Positions 8,742-18,682 of a stretch of 64,000 nt of DNA are shown one piece after another. The position numbers and the translations under genes were made by a program. This DNA is from Gammaproteobacteria bacterium (GTDB taxonomy: Bacteria; Pseudomonadota; Gammaproteobacteria; JAJFKO01): positions 1 to 64,000 of the forward strand of contig JAJFKO010000053.1 in NCBI GenBank assembly GCA_021773175.1, read 5' to 3'. Under the pieces are notes generated by a model, which saw only the letters and a list, made by a program, of their open reading frames with translations, was not told the origin of the DNA and made no database searches. The stretch's first letter is position 1, and each line of letters starts with the position of its first letter.

Positions 8742-10501
8742 AAATCTGGCCCCAAGCTAACTTGAACACTAATCACCTGGCCTCCTGGCGTTAAAGCATG
8801 AGCTAAGCTTAACTGTATTGGCCCTACTGGTGAGTTATATCCGACGCCAATTCCCACGCCTTTCGATAGAGACCGATTAAATTGATTTGCAGCAGTACCG
8901 GCGTCAGCAAATACAGCGCCATACCAATTACCAACAATGATATGTTGATATTCAAGACTTATAATTTTGAGATAACGCCCAGGGCCAATGCTTTGTAAGC
9001 GAAAGCCACGCACAGACTCAGGCCCACCGGTTAAAAATAACAATGATAATGGTAGCGATTTTAAATCATCAACGATTGTATAGCCTAAAGATCCTCGAAA
9101 AATAATTCTTCCAAAAGATTTACCAAATGCAGCAATATATTTTGCATTGAGTAATCCTTGTATAAAGCTTGTTGTTGCAAGCATGCCGCGTTTAGCACCT
9201 TTTAATGTGAGTGCGAAACGATAGCCGCCATTAGTGTAGATGCGTTTACTAGAGCTAATATACGCAAAAGTAACGCTAGGAATAAGGAAGCTGGCATTAA
9301 CTGTTTGCTTCTCTTCATTTTGATCTTGATTTAATTTAAATTTGGAGCTTTCATGCTGTAGAGTTAGACGATAATTTTCTTGCCAATGCTTACTGGGGGC
9401 ATGGCTGTATCCAGCACTTAAGCTTGCCACCATACTACGACCAGCATCAACATCTAGATTAAGTAATGCTGCACTAAAATCATAATGATCAGTTACAGGG
9501 TTGTGGCCAGGAATAATATATCTCACTAAACCGCTAGATAGATACCTCGACGCTTTAATATAAGCTTGCAAACGATGTCCTGTGTCTGTTACGCGATACC
9601 AGTTAAATCCTAGTGTTGCACGAGGACCTGTTAAGGTTCCATAACCTAGTCCAAATAAATATTCCTTGGACTTTCTTGGTAGTAAAGTGACAAGTATAGG
9701 GACGCGGTAATTACGAGCTTGTTCACGATGTGGTGTTACATGAACGCTATTAAAATATGGCGCATTACTTAAGTTGCGTTGTAGTTTAATAATTGCATTA
9801 GGGTCATAGTATTGGCCTGAACGAAACATAATATAACGCCGAATAAAAGCTTCACTATAAGGACCAGATTGAATTTTTATTTTACCATAGCGATAACGGT
9901 GACCTGTTGAAAAAACAAGGTCAATCTTGGCAGAGTAATGTTGCTTATCAATATAAACGACATGTTTAGTAAAGTTTGCATCAAGATAGCCTAAGTTTTC
10001 TGCTTGAGTATACAATTCAGTTTTTACTTTAGTGTATTTTGCTGAAACAAAAGGTTGGCCTACTTTAATAGGTAAATTGCGCAGTGCTTTTTTTAATTTC
10101 GGATTGTTTTTTCCTGGACCAGCTAACTTAATTTTAAACTCAGTTACTTGTAATTGTGGTCCACTACGAACAGAGTAATGTGCAGTCCATGTATTACCTT
10201 TACGAATTAGTCGACCTGTTACATGTGCCTTGAAGAAAGCATAAGGCTCGACCGCTTTTTTGATATTTTTAAATCCTTGGGAGTAGAGTGTTTGTACTTC
10301 ACTTGGTGTTAATGTACCTGTAGATTTGATCATGATATCCATGCGTCTAGTTGCATTTTGTAATGCTTGGTTTTGGATACCCTGAATATTGTAATAGAAA
10401 ATAGTTTTGGCAAAACATACTTTGGTGCCGCAAAGACAAAATATTATTAATAGTAATATATGCAATCGTTGTTGCGTGTATTGGCTAAATATTTTATTCA
10501 T
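8738..10501 (-). CDS. tamA: TamA, outer-membrane Omp85-family translocation protein
   Basis: The product carries a signal peptide (hydrophobic ILLLIIFCLCGTKVCFA), three POTRA-like periplasmic repeats over roughly residues 35-270, and an Omp85 beta-barrel ending in QVSLGPDL. The family signature GGPESVRGF (barrel loop L6, with the RGF core) is present, as is the terminal strand motif. TamA is the outer-membrane partner of TamB. I chose the ATG at 10501; a GTG four codons upstream (10513) is also open, and neither has a strong ribosome site. A palindromic repeat element (10543-10666) lies just upstream, so the promoter is probably inside or beyond it. Confidence 0.93.
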   Translation of the reverse strand: MNKIFSQYTQQRLHILLLIIFCLCGTKVCFAKTIFYYNIQGIQNQALQNATRRMDIMIKSTGTLTPSEVQTLYSQGFKNIKKAVEPYAFFKAHVTGRLIRKGNTWTAHYSVRSGPQLQVTEFKIKLAGPGKNNPKLKKALRNLPIKVGQPFVSAKYTKVKTELYTQAENLGYLDANFTKHVVYIDKQHYSAKIDLVFSTGHRYRYGKIKIQSGPYSEAFIRRYIMFRSGQYYDPNAIIKLQRNLSNAPYFNSVHVTPHREQARNYRVPILVTLLPRKSKEYLFGLGYGTLTGPRATLGFNWYRVTDTGHRLQAYIKASRYLSSGLVRYIIPGHNPVTDHYDFSAALLNLDVDAGRSMVASLSAGYSHAPSKHWQENYRLTLQHESSKFKLNQDQNEEKQTVNASFLIPSVTFAYISSSKRIYTNGGYRFALTLKGAKRGMLATTSFIQGLLNAKYIAAFGKSFGRIIFRGSLGYTIVDDLKSLPLSLLFLTGGPESVRGFRLQSIGPGRYLKIISLEYQHIIVGNWYGAVFADAGTAANQFNRSLSKGVGIGVGYNSPVGPIQLSLAHALTPGGQVISVQVSLGPDL

Positions 10502-10542
10502 AGATTGTTTCACAGGAGATGCAGCCTAATTACAATTACTTA

Positions 10543-10666
10543 CAGGACTTACGCTAAACACCAATCTCTTCGTTAAATAAGTTGTCTAAAATCTTCACGT
10601 ATTAGCTATACTATCAGTTTTTAGAAACCTTATTTGCTTTGACCTTGGTATTTAGCGTAAGTCCTG
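10543..10666. repeat. Palindromic repeat element (MITE-like), copy 1
   Basis: This 124-bp element has perfect 16-base terminal inverted repeats (CAGGACTTACGCTAAA and its complement) and further inner complementarity (AAATAAGTTGTCTAAAA against TTTTTAGAAACCTTATTT), so nearly the whole element can fold into one long hairpin. Two related copies lie at 37735-37893 and 54996-55120. It codes for nothing. It sits in the divergent intergenic region between tamA and the S1/P1 nuclease gene. No clear target-site duplication is visible. Confidence 0.85.
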
Positions 10667-10810
10667 ATTTAGTATTATCAACGCCAGATTGTAGGGTAAA
10701 CTAGCTGAAAAAACAAAGTTTTGGCAGGATCTATATCATTCTTGTCCTTTCTGTGTAATTGTTATACACTGTGTCTCGTTTGCAAAGAATCAGAAAGAAG
10801 AAAGATAATA

Positions 10811-11662
10811 ATGCAAAAAATAAAATACAGTTTACTGCTTATTCTCCTCATACCATGTATAGCTTTGGCATGGAATTCAACTGGCCATAAATTGGTTGCA
10901 GAAATTGCCTATCAGCATTTATCGCGACCAGCAAAACATCAAGTACGTTCGTTAGTTCAGACATTTTCTCAGCGACATAAACACTTCCGCAGTTTACAAA
11001 TGTTAGCAATCTGGCCGGATGTATTAGTACGTAAAGGCATTACCGCATTTAATACTTGGCACTATATCGATACGCCATATAGCCAAGATGGTGTGCGTGC
11101 ACCACGTTATATCAATCCCGCAAATGTTGTTTGGGCAATTGGGCAGGCAAAAACTGTTATACAAGATCCACAAGCGAACCGCTTCCAAAAAGCGCGATTT
11201 CTAGCGTTTCTTGCTCATTTTGTTGGTGATATTCATCAGCCATTACATTGTATTGAATTATATTCTAAGCGAACACCGCATGGTGACAGGGGTGGTAACT
11301 TATATTTAATTAATGCAGGGAAAGTAAAAAAATTACATACATATTGGGATCGAGGATTAGGTTTGTTTTCTACATATTATCCAAAATTTCCGCGACGTTT
11401 TTATCAAATTCGTAAACTTGCTAAGATTATTGAGAAACGTTATCCACCTTCATTTTTCGGTAAGAAAAAAATTCTTGATAATAATCCAGAAGATTGGGCT
11501 CGTGAAAGTTATCGAATCGCGAAGAACTTTGCTTATACTATTCCATGGAAGAGTAAGCCAACAACGGAATACATTACGAAAGGCCAACAAATTGCTGAGC
11601 AGCGTATTGCGCTAGCAGGGTATCGTTTAGCGGTCGAATTAAACGAGATTTTTAAAAACTAA
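10811..11662 (+). CDS. Exported S1/P1-family zinc nuclease
   Basis: The protein (283 residues from this start) begins with a signal peptide ending IALA, after which the mature protein starts WNSTGH; in this family the mature N-terminal Trp is itself a zinc ligand. Further zinc-site motifs are GHKLVAEIA, HYIDTPY, HFVGDIHQPLH, and GDRGGN followed later by HTYWD. S1/P1 enzymes hydrolyse single-stranded DNA and RNA and 3'-nucleotides outside the cytoplasm. An upstream in-frame start at 10721 would prepend 30 unrelated residues and hide the signal peptide; AAGAAGAAAG just before 10811 supports the later start. Its end overlaps the convergent YdiJ-like gene by 24 bases. Secreted nucleases of this type are common in host-associated Legionellales. 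Confidence 0.9.
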   Translation: MQKIKYSLLLILLIPCIALAWNSTGHKLVAEIAYQHLSRPAKHQVRSLVQTFSQRHKHFRSLQMLAIWPDVLVRKGITAFNTWHYIDTPYSQDGVRAPRYINPANVVWAIGQAKTVIQDPQANRFQKARFLAFLAHFVGDIHQPLHCIELYSKRTPHGDRGGNLYLINAGKVKKLHTYWDRGLGLFSTYYPKFPRRFYQIRKLAKIIEKRYPPSFFGKKKILDNNPEDWARESYRIAKNFAYTIPWKSKPTTEYITKGQQIAEQRIALAGYRLAVELNEIFKN

Positions 11663-14600
11663 TAGTACTTCAATCGGATGACGAATGTTAAATCCTGAAA
11701 AACGTTTCACTTGTGCGCGACATGAAAAGCCTGTTGCAATAATTTGTTGTGGGCTGATATCACCGTTTTCAATAGGATTTTGCCAACTCATGGCATAAAG
11801 CTTTTTCGAGTTTACATAATGTTCTTTTTCATGGCCATAGGTTCCAGCCATACCACAGCAGCCACTATTCATGATTTCTAACTGTAAACCAAAATGTTGG
11901 AATATCGCTTGCCATTGTTTTGCAGAATCAGCTACTAGGCTTTTCTCAGTACAATGTGTAAATAGATAGTAAGGCTTACGACTATTATTTTTCTGTAGAT
12001 CAGTTTGTGGAAATAACTGTAAATTCTGCGATAACCATTCCTGAATCAATTCAACGTGAAAACCTAAATCGTCTTGATCACAAAACGCACGATACTCATC
12101 ACGAAAACTTAACGCTGCACTGGCTTCAAGTCCTATCATTGGCATATTATGTTTGGCGATGTCACGGTAATAATGCATGTTTTTATTAACGAGTTTTTTA
12201 AACGCTAATAAATACCCATTAACATGCAAGGCTTTGCCATTTGGTCTGATGGGGAGCGTTACAACATTGAAAGCATGCTGCTGCAGAAATTTTATGCATG
12301 TCAGAATGATATTTGCTTCATAATAACCTAGAAAAGGGTCGGTTACGATTATAATGCTGCGCTGCTTCTCTGTATTCGTAAGCTTATTTAAAGCAGCTAA
12401 TGAGGAGTCTGTTTGACTTTTTAATTCAGATGATAATTCAGGTTGCGTTAATAGTGGCGGATCATAAATGCCAAGCATTTTTAGTAAACACCATTTAATA
12501 ACGCGACTGCTCATTAAGGCATTATGAAGCTTAGTAGTATGACTTAACCAGCGTGCCGAATATTCACTATGTGCAAAAATATAATCTCGTATTTTGCGTG
12601 GATATCGAGAGTAATACTGTGCTAAAAAGCGCGAACGTAAATTGGGAATAGTAACATGAATAGGGCATTGCGTAGCACAAGCATTGCAGCCTAAACAACC
12701 TTGCATCGCATCATAAACTTCATGAGAGAAATCATATTGACCGCTACGTCTAAATACACCATGAGCTAAGCGTCTAAAAATATTTTGTGGTTTTTCTATG
12801 TTATCGAGACTAATATTTTTAACGGCTAATTGTCGTAGCCATTCGCGCATAAGTGTTGCGCGACCTTTGGGTGAGTGTATTCGATCTTTAGTGACTTTAT
12901 AAGATGGGCACATCACATCTTGAGCACTGTAATTAAAGCAAGCTCCGTTCCCATTACAGGTAAAACTTTTTGCATAATGTTGACGAACGCTTTCAGGAAC
13001 CTGTCGGTCAAAATGACCGCGTAAAGGACTGGTTAATGGTACAACTGTTGCTGTTGTATCTGCGGCTGTAACCAGCTTACCTGGATTAAGTCTGTTATGT
13101 GGGTCAAATAAAGCTTTCACTTGGCGTAATACTTTATATAGCTGTGGTCCAAAAAATGTTTCGACATAACAACTGCGAAAACCCTTACCGTGTTCTCCCC
13201 AAATAACACCATTATACTTTTGTAATAGTGCAACGACGCCTTCACTGATCGTTACTATTAACTTTTCATCCTCTGGATTTGTTAAGTCAAGAGCAGGGCG
13301 TACATGCAAACAGCCAACGTCGACATGGCCAAACATACCATAACTTAATTGATGCTTTTCAAGCAAAGCACGGAACTCAGCAATATAGGCGGCAAGATTT
13401 TCTGGTGGCACAACAGTATCTTCAACAAAAGCGACGGGATGACGTTTATCACCCATAGCGCCAAGTAAGCCAACCGATTTTTTACGAAATAACCAGAGAT
13501 TATTAATGTCTCTCTCTTGTTCAGCAATAGAAAAATCATGCGCTTTAAGGCTGTTTGCAACTTTTTGACTTAATGCTTGTACTTTTTTCGAAACATCATC
13601 GGTATTATCACCAATAAATTCAACAAAGTTGATAGCTTTTGTTGCTTGTCCATTGCTTGATTCAATAAAATTACAAATATCATTGTAAATAATATCGTCT
13701 TTAGCGAGTTTGACGAGATGGTCGTCAACAGATTCAACTGCGCTCGGTTTGGCGGCAATTAATTCTTTAGCATCAGCTAAGGCTTCAGTAAATGATGAAT
13801 AGTGTAAGACGAGCAATTTACGTGCTTTAGGTAGAGGTGTTAGTTTTACGGTTAATTCTGTTACTGCAGCTAACGTTCCCTCCGAACCCGCTAAAATATA
13901 ATTTAAATTATATTGTTGTTCGGTTTGATCGTAAAATTTTGCTAAGTTATATCCTGTTAAAAAACGTATTAGCTTTGGAAAACGTTTTGTAATCTCCTCT
14001 TGATTAGCATCTATCAAATTCTTAATAGTGTTATGAATATCGTATGACAATGAATTTTCTGTCTGCAACATCGCGAGGTTATCGGCATTCATTGATTTGA
14101 TATGCAATACTTCAGCATTACATAAGACACTGGTTGTCGCTAAAATATGTTCGCTAGTTTTACCATAAACTAAAGAACCTTTACCTGATGCATCAGTATT
14201 AAACATACCGCCGATAGTGGCACGACTACTTGGAGATAAGGTCGGTGCAAAACATAAATTATATTGTTTCAAGCTATCGTTAAGTTGATCTAACACAACG
14301 CCCGGTTGAATGCGCGCAGAGCCTTGCTCAATATTAATATCTAATATTTGGTTCATATGTCGCGACATATCAATAACAATACCATCAGTTAACGATTGGC
14401 CATTGGTGCCGGTGCCGCCACCGCGCGGAGAGAAGGCGATCTCTTGAAACTCTGGTTGTTGAGCAAGTTGAAAAAGTTTAAGGACATCATCATGGTTTTT
14501 AGGAAAGACAACAGCTTGTGGTAATATTTGATAAATGCTGTTGTCAGTTGCATAGGTTATTCTATCGCTATATGTGGCGCTTGACTCACCTTGAAAGGAT

Positions 14601-14674
14601 GATTGTTGTAATGCATTAATAAATGCTTGATAGGATGTTTGCAGTTGTTCCTGTGGCTTTAGCCTTGGTAACAT
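11639..14674 (-). CDS. ydiJ: FAD-binding and Fe-S oxidoreductase, YdiJ type (D-2-hydroxyacid/D-2-hydroxyglutarate dehydrogenase)
   Basis: The 1011-residue length and order match the YdiJ family: an N-terminal PCMH-type FAD domain (SPRGGGTGTNGQSL near residue 85, GGMFNTDASGKGS near 160), an FAD-oxidase C-terminal domain (GHVDVGCLHVRP, HGKGFR, NPGKL), and a C-terminal iron-sulfur part. The latter has a CNGNGAC cysteine cluster, a ferredoxin-like CLGCNACATQCP, and CCF/CCG-type cysteines (GCCGMAGTYGHE). YdiJ proteins oxidise D-2-hydroxyacids, reported for D-2-hydroxyglutarate, and feed electrons to the respiratory chain; the exact substrate here is inferred. AAAAGGA lies 11 bases upstream of the ATG. 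The gene is monocistronic as far as can be seen. Confidence 0.87.
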   Translation of the reverse strand: MLPRLKPQEQLQTSYQAFINALQQSSFQGESSATYSDRITYATDNSIYQILPQAVVFPKNHDDVLKLFQLAQQPEFQEIAFSPRGGGTGTNGQSLTDGIVIDMSRHMNQILDINIEQGSARIQPGVVLDQLNDSLKQYNLCFAPTLSPSSRATIGGMFNTDASGKGSLVYGKTSEHILATTSVLCNAEVLHIKSMNADNLAMLQTENSLSYDIHNTIKNLIDANQEEITKRFPKLIRFLTGYNLAKFYDQTEQQYNLNYILAGSEGTLAAVTELTVKLTPLPKARKLLVLHYSSFTEALADAKELIAAKPSAVESVDDHLVKLAKDDIIYNDICNFIESSNGQATKAINFVEFIGDNTDDVSKKVQALSQKVANSLKAHDFSIAEQERDINNLWLFRKKSVGLLGAMGDKRHPVAFVEDTVVPPENLAAYIAEFRALLEKHQLSYGMFGHVDVGCLHVRPALDLTNPEDEKLIVTISEGVVALLQKYNGVIWGEHGKGFRSCYVETFFGPQLYKVLRQVKALFDPHNRLNPGKLVTAADTTATVVPLTSPLRGHFDRQVPESVRQHYAKSFTCNGNGACFNYSAQDVMCPSYKVTKDRIHSPKGRATLMREWLRQLAVKNISLDNIEKPQNIFRRLAHGVFRRSGQYDFSHEVYDAMQGCLGCNACATQCPIHVTIPNLRSRFLAQYYSRYPRKIRDYIFAHSEYSARWLSHTTKLHNALMSSRVIKWCLLKMLGIYDPPLLTQPELSSELKSQTDSSLAALNKLTNTEKQRSIIIVTDPFLGYYEANIILTCIKFLQQHAFNVVTLPIRPNGKALHVNGYLLAFKKLVNKNMHYYRDIAKHNMPMIGLEASAALSFRDEYRAFCDQDDLGFHVELIQEWLSQNLQLFPQTDLQKNNSRKPYYLFTHCTEKSLVADSAKQWQAIFQHFGLQLEIMNSGCCGMAGTYGHEKEHYVNSKKLYAMSWQNPIENGDISPQQIIATGFSCRAQVKRFSGFNIRHPIEVLLVFKNLV

Positions 14675-14737
14675 AGAGTATAAGTCCTTTTATTGAAGAT
14701 CATGAGACTTAAATAGAAGTCATGAGTTTTAATCATT

Positions 14738-15793
14738 CTATCCTTGTAACTTCAACATTTCAAAATATTTCTGATAAAGAATATTTGCTTTACCAACATC
14801 CGCTTCAAACTCAATATTTCTCAATATCTTTGCACTCGGATTTAATATATTGCTATCACGATAATTTTTAGGCATAAGCTTTATTGCCGCAAGATTTGGC
14901 GATGAGTAGCCAGCAGCCATGCTAATCATCTTGGCAATTTTAGGCTGTAATAAAAAATTTATAAACGTATATACGTTTTTAAGATGGGGTGCATTTTTAG
15001 GAATGGCTAAATTATCTATCCATCCTAAAGCACGATCTTTAGGGTAAATATAAACTATCTTAGGATTACCTTGATGAGCAAGAAAAGCATCACCATTAAA
15101 TGACATACCAATGACGGCATCACCATCCATGAAAAAAGTTTGAGTTGCGGCGCTGTCATATAACTTAATATTTGGAATGAGTTTTAATAACTTCTCATAA
15201 GCTTCTTTAATTTGTTTTGGATTGCGCGTATTAATTGAATAACCTAGTGCATGCAAAGCCATACCAAAGACAGGTTGCGCACTATTGAGTAATAATAATT
15301 TATTTCTAAAACGATGCTGCCAAAGCTGTTTCCAGCTAGTTATTGAGTTTTTTGAATAGTATCGCGTATTCACAATAATACCGGTTGTTCCCCAGAGATA
15401 CGGAATTGAGTAATGATTATGCGGGTCAAAGGGTTTATTTAATAAATCTGGATTGAGGTATTTTAAGTTTGGAATTTTCTTATGATCTATTCTGAGTAGC
15501 ATACCTTGTCGACGCATTTTATCAACAAAATCAGCTGATGGCACAATAAGATCATAACCTGAATTTGGACTAGTTTTTAATTTTGCATAAAGGATTTCAT
15601 TGCTTGTAAAGGTTGAATAATGAATAGTAATTCCCGTTTTTTTCTCAAATAACTGGATTACTTTCTCTGGCATGTAACCTGTCCAGTTATAGACATTAAG
15701 GACTTTGCTATTATCAGCAAAAGAGATGTTGCTAAGAAATAGTAAGGACACTATCAGCACATTTAATAGAGATTTTAAATGACGATTTCGCAT
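14738..15793 (-). CDS. potD: Spermidine/putrescine ABC transporter substrate-binding protein
   Basis: From the ATG at 15793 the product has 351 residues with a signal peptide (LIVSLLFLSNISFA) and then the PotD/PotF signature VLNVYNWTGYMPE. Further conserved elements are YDLIVPSADFV, PYLWGTTGI and a VIGMSFNGDA-type segment. The protein captures polyamines in the periplasm for PotBC. The start lies two bases after the potC stop, with AAAAAGG inside the potC 3' end as ribosome site; a longer in-frame reading beginning inside potC is not credible because it would bury the signal peptide. It is the last gene of the potABCD operon. Confidence 0.95.
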   Translation of the reverse strand: MRNRHLKSLLNVLIVSLLFLSNISFADNSKVLNVYNWTGYMPEKVIQLFEKKTGITIHYSTFTSNEILYAKLKTSPNSGYDLIVPSADFVDKMRRQGMLLRIDHKKIPNLKYLNPDLLNKPFDPHNHYSIPYLWGTTGIIVNTRYYSKNSITSWKQLWQHRFRNKLLLLNSAQPVFGMALHALGYSINTRNPKQIKEAYEKLLKLIPNIKLYDSAATQTFFMDGDAVIGMSFNGDAFLAHQGNPKIVYIYPKDRALGWIDNLAIPKNAPHLKNVYTFINFLLQPKIAKMISMAAGYSSPNLAAIKLMPKNYRDSNILNPSAKILRNIEFEADVGKANILYQKYFEMLKLQG

Positions 15794-15795
15794 GA

Positions 15796-16563
15796 TTAAC
15801 GCCTTTTTGTCAATAATAACTGTGAACCAGCAACAATGAATAAAGTGGCTATAAACATTAAGCTGCATAGGGCATTAATTTCTGGATTAACGCCTAAACG
15901 TACCATAGAGTAAATATATAGCGGTAAAATTTGATAAGACGGACCAGAAACAAAAAAACTAATAATTACATCATCTAAAGATAAGGTAAAGCTTAATAAC
16001 CAGCCTGCGATGATGGCCGGTAATAACATAGGCAATAAGATGCGCAAAAATATAATCATATCGCTAGCACCAAGATCTTTTGCGGCTTCAAAAATATTGC
16101 GATCAAAATCACTGAGTCTACCCAGAACTGTTACGATGACAAATGGCAAACACAGTGTGATGTGAGCAATGAGTAAAGTCCAAAAGCCTAAAGCGATATG
16201 CAGAATGTAAAATAACATAAGCAAAGAAATACCCATGACTAAATCAGGCAGAATGATCAAAATAAAAATAGAGGTATATAAGGTTGTTTTACTTTTAAAC
16301 TTATAGTAATTGAGGATCACAGCACAAAGAGAGCCCAGCAAGGCAGCACAACTTGCAGCAACAAATGCTAGTAACAATGAGTGACCGAGTATGGTTAATA
16401 GTGATGGGTCATGAAATAAAGCTACATACCAGTGCCAAGTGAAACCATGCCATAGACTTGAGTAAGTTGAATTATTAAATGAATAAATCATTAATATGGC
16501 TATAGGCAGATAGAAAAAGCAATAAATGAGAAGAATGTAACTGGACTTAAATAATCTACTCAT
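15796..16563 (-). CDS. potC: Polyamine ABC transporter permease PotC
   Basis: The 255-residue product has six predicted membrane helices and the permease EAA loop (EAAKDLGASDMIIFLRILLP), which contacts the PotA ATPase. The SLDDVIISFF segment is typical of PotC/PotI. Its ATG overlaps the potB stop (ATGA at 16560-16563), which implies coupled translation. It forms the inner-membrane channel with PotB. Confidence 0.95.
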   Translation of the reverse strand: MSRLFKSSYILLIYCFFYLPIAILMIYSFNNSTYSSLWHGFTWHWYVALFHDPSLLTILGHSLLLAFVAASCAALLGSLCAVILNYYKFKSKTTLYTSIFILIILPDLVMGISLLMLFYILHIALGFWTLLIAHITLCLPFVIVTVLGRLSDFDRNIFEAAKDLGASDMIIFLRILLPMLLPAIIAGWLLSFTLSLDDVIISFFVSGPSYQILPLYIYSMVRLGVNPEINALCSLMFIATLFIVAGSQLLLTKRR

Positions 16564-17414
16564 ACTAATGCCTGCCTATCCCGCCTTGAGGTGAAACGCC
16601 AGTAGATTAATAGAATACCTCCCATTAATACCGTCAATCCAATACTTACAGCAGAGCCCATAGGCCAATTGCGTGCAGCAAGATATTGCATTTTAATTAG
16701 ATTGCCAAGTAGTAAAGATTTTGCACCACCCAATAAATCTGGAATATAAAACATCGTCATTGCTGGCAGTAGTACTAACAATATACCGCTTAAAATGCCT
16801 GGCATAGTTAATGGTAAAACAACTTTAGCGAAAACTGTAGATTGATTAGCACCTAAGTCTCTAGCTGCATCAATGAGTCGTTGATCTAATTTTTCTATAT
16901 TGGCATATAAGGGCATAATCATAAAAGGTAACAAGCTATAAACCAAACCAATGACCACGGCAAAATTGGTATATAGAAGTTGTAAGGGTTTATCAATGAT
17001 ATGCCAATGTATTAGCAATGAGTTTAGAGGACCATTGGCTTCAAGTAGGATAACCACTGCATAACTACGCAATAATGAACTAGTCCAAAAAGGAATGATA
17101 ACCAATAATAATAACAAAGGTTTTAAATTTGTTTTAAGTCGTGCCAATATAAATGCAAAAGGATAAGCAATCACTAAGCAGCATAATGTTGTGACGATAG
17201 CAAAACACAATGAGCGAGCAAAGACTTCTAGAAATAATGGCGAAAATAATTGAGCATAACTATGCAGGCTAAAATGATAACTAATAAACTGGTTTGTACC
17301 TTGGCTTAAAAAACTGGTTACAAAGACTAGTAATAAAGGTAGGAGAGAAAACAAGCCTATCCATAACCATATAATATTAATGCTGATACGACGGAATAAT
17401 ATATTAGTCTTCAT
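16560..17414 (-). CDS. potB: Polyamine ABC transporter permease PotB
   Basis: The 284-residue product has six membrane helices and the conserved EAA-type loop DAARDLGANQSTVFAKVVLP. The start at 17414 (MKTNILFRR) overlaps the potA 3' end by 11 bases; a longer in-frame version starting at 17474 lies inside potA and adds residues with no counterpart in the family. With PotC it forms the channel of the spermidine/putrescine importer. Confidence 0.95.
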   Translation of the reverse strand: MKTNILFRRISINIIWLWIGLFSLLPLLLVFVTSFLSQGTNQFISYHFSLHSYAQLFSPLFLEVFARSLCFAIVTTLCCLVIAYPFAFILARLKTNLKPLLLLLVIIPFWTSSLLRSYAVVILLEANGPLNSLLIHWHIIDKPLQLLYTNFAVVIGLVYSLLPFMIMPLYANIEKLDQRLIDAARDLGANQSTVFAKVVLPLTMPGILSGILLVLLPAMTMFYIPDLLGGAKSLLLGNLIKMQYLAARNWPMGSAVSIGLTVLMGGILLIYWRFTSRRDRQALV

Positions 17415-18498
17415 GAGGAAGAATAACCTCCCAGCCTGGATACCATTCAACCCAAACTTTCTCGCCATGGACATAATTTAAAGTATCATCATCCTCGTTA
17501 AAGAACTCAGTTGCATAAATAATTCTATCACTTGGTAAACGAATACTAAGATCGACTAAGCTGCCCTTATAAATAACCTCTTCAATAACGGCTGGTAGCA
17601 TATTTGAGGTGTCAGTTACTTCGCTTTCATCCCAGACTTTAATATCTTCAGGGCGTAGTAAGGTATAAATCTTTTGATCGGCGCGAAAACCTTTGTGATT
17701 TTTCAATGTTAAGGTCCGGCCTTCAATGTTGACGGTTAAATCATCATTATTGATTTCGATAATTTCAGTATCAAAAATATTAACTTCACCGATAAATTTA
17801 GCAACAGCTAATGTATTAGGTTCTTCATAGACTTCTCGTGGCGTACCAAGCTGTTCAATGTTGCCTTCTTGTATTACGGCAACACGATCTGACATAGATA
17901 GTGCTTCTTCTTGATCATGCGTTACAAAAACAAAGGTAATACCAAGTTGTCGTTGTAAGGCTTTTAATTCCATTTGCATATTTTTACGTAAACGATAATC
18001 TAGGGCACTCAATGGTTCATCTAAAAGTAGTACCAGTGGTTTATTAATAACGGCACGCGCAATAGCAACGCGTTGTTGTTGCCCACCACTCAACTGATTT
18101 GGCTTGCGATGAATAAATTTTTCGAGCTTTACCATTTCTAGAGCTGCAATGACACGTTCATTAATCTCATCTTTGGCGACATGCTGACAACGCAGACCAA
18201 ACGCGACATTGTCATAAACATTCATATGCGGGAATAATGCAAAACTTTGGAAGACGGTATTCACAAAGCGTTCTTGTGGGCTTACCTGCGTAACATCGTG
18301 ACCATTAATAATGATCTCACCGCTATCTGGGCTTTCTAACCCGGAAATTAACCGTAATAAGGTGGTCTTGCCGCATCCTGATGGACCTAATAAGGTAATG
18401 AATTCACCGCGCTCAATATCGAGATCGATATTATGCAGTACTTCTTGGCCATGATAGCTTTGGCATAAATTGCGAATTTGAATAATACTGTTGGTCAT
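17404..18498 (-). CDS. potA: Polyamine ABC transporter ATPase PotA
   Basis: The 364-residue product shows Walker A GPSGCGKTT, the ABC signature LSGGQQQRVAIARA, Walker B LLLDEPLSALD and the switch histidine in FVTHDQEEA. A C-terminal TOBE-type regulatory domain follows (about residue 270 on: LLRPEDIKVWD). It powers uptake of spermidine/putrescine by PotBCD. It is the first gene of potABCD; the 184-base gap upstream, shared with the divergent Sel1 gene, should hold the operon promoter. Confidence 0.96.
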   Translation of the reverse strand: MTNSIIQIRNLCQSYHGQEVLHNIDLDIERGEFITLLGPSGCGKTTLLRLISGLESPDSGEIIINGHDVTQVSPQERFVNTVFQSFALFPHMNVYDNVAFGLRCQHVAKDEINERVIAALEMVKLEKFIHRKPNQLSGGQQQRVAIARAVINKPLVLLLDEPLSALDYRLRKNMQMELKALQRQLGITFVFVTHDQEEALSMSDRVAVIQEGNIEQLGTPREVYEEPNTLAVAKFIGEVNIFDTEIIEINNDDLTVNIEGRTLTLKNHKGFRADQKIYTLLRPEDIKVWDESEVTDTSNMLPAVIEEVIYKGSLVDLSIRLPSDRIIYATEFFNEDDDTLNYVHGEKVWVEWYPGWEVILPHED

Positions 18499-18682
18499 TT
18501 GTCATAAAGCCCCCAGCTGCGTTTAACGAGGCGGCGACTATAGCATAAGCTGGCGAAATAAGACACAATAAAGTGGCGGGTAAATATAAAAAATGTTAAC
18601 TTATCGGTAGTTATTAAACTTCGGTGATTATGGATATTAATGTTTAAAAGATCAATGAGTTAATGTCTTATAAGGAAAGCTT

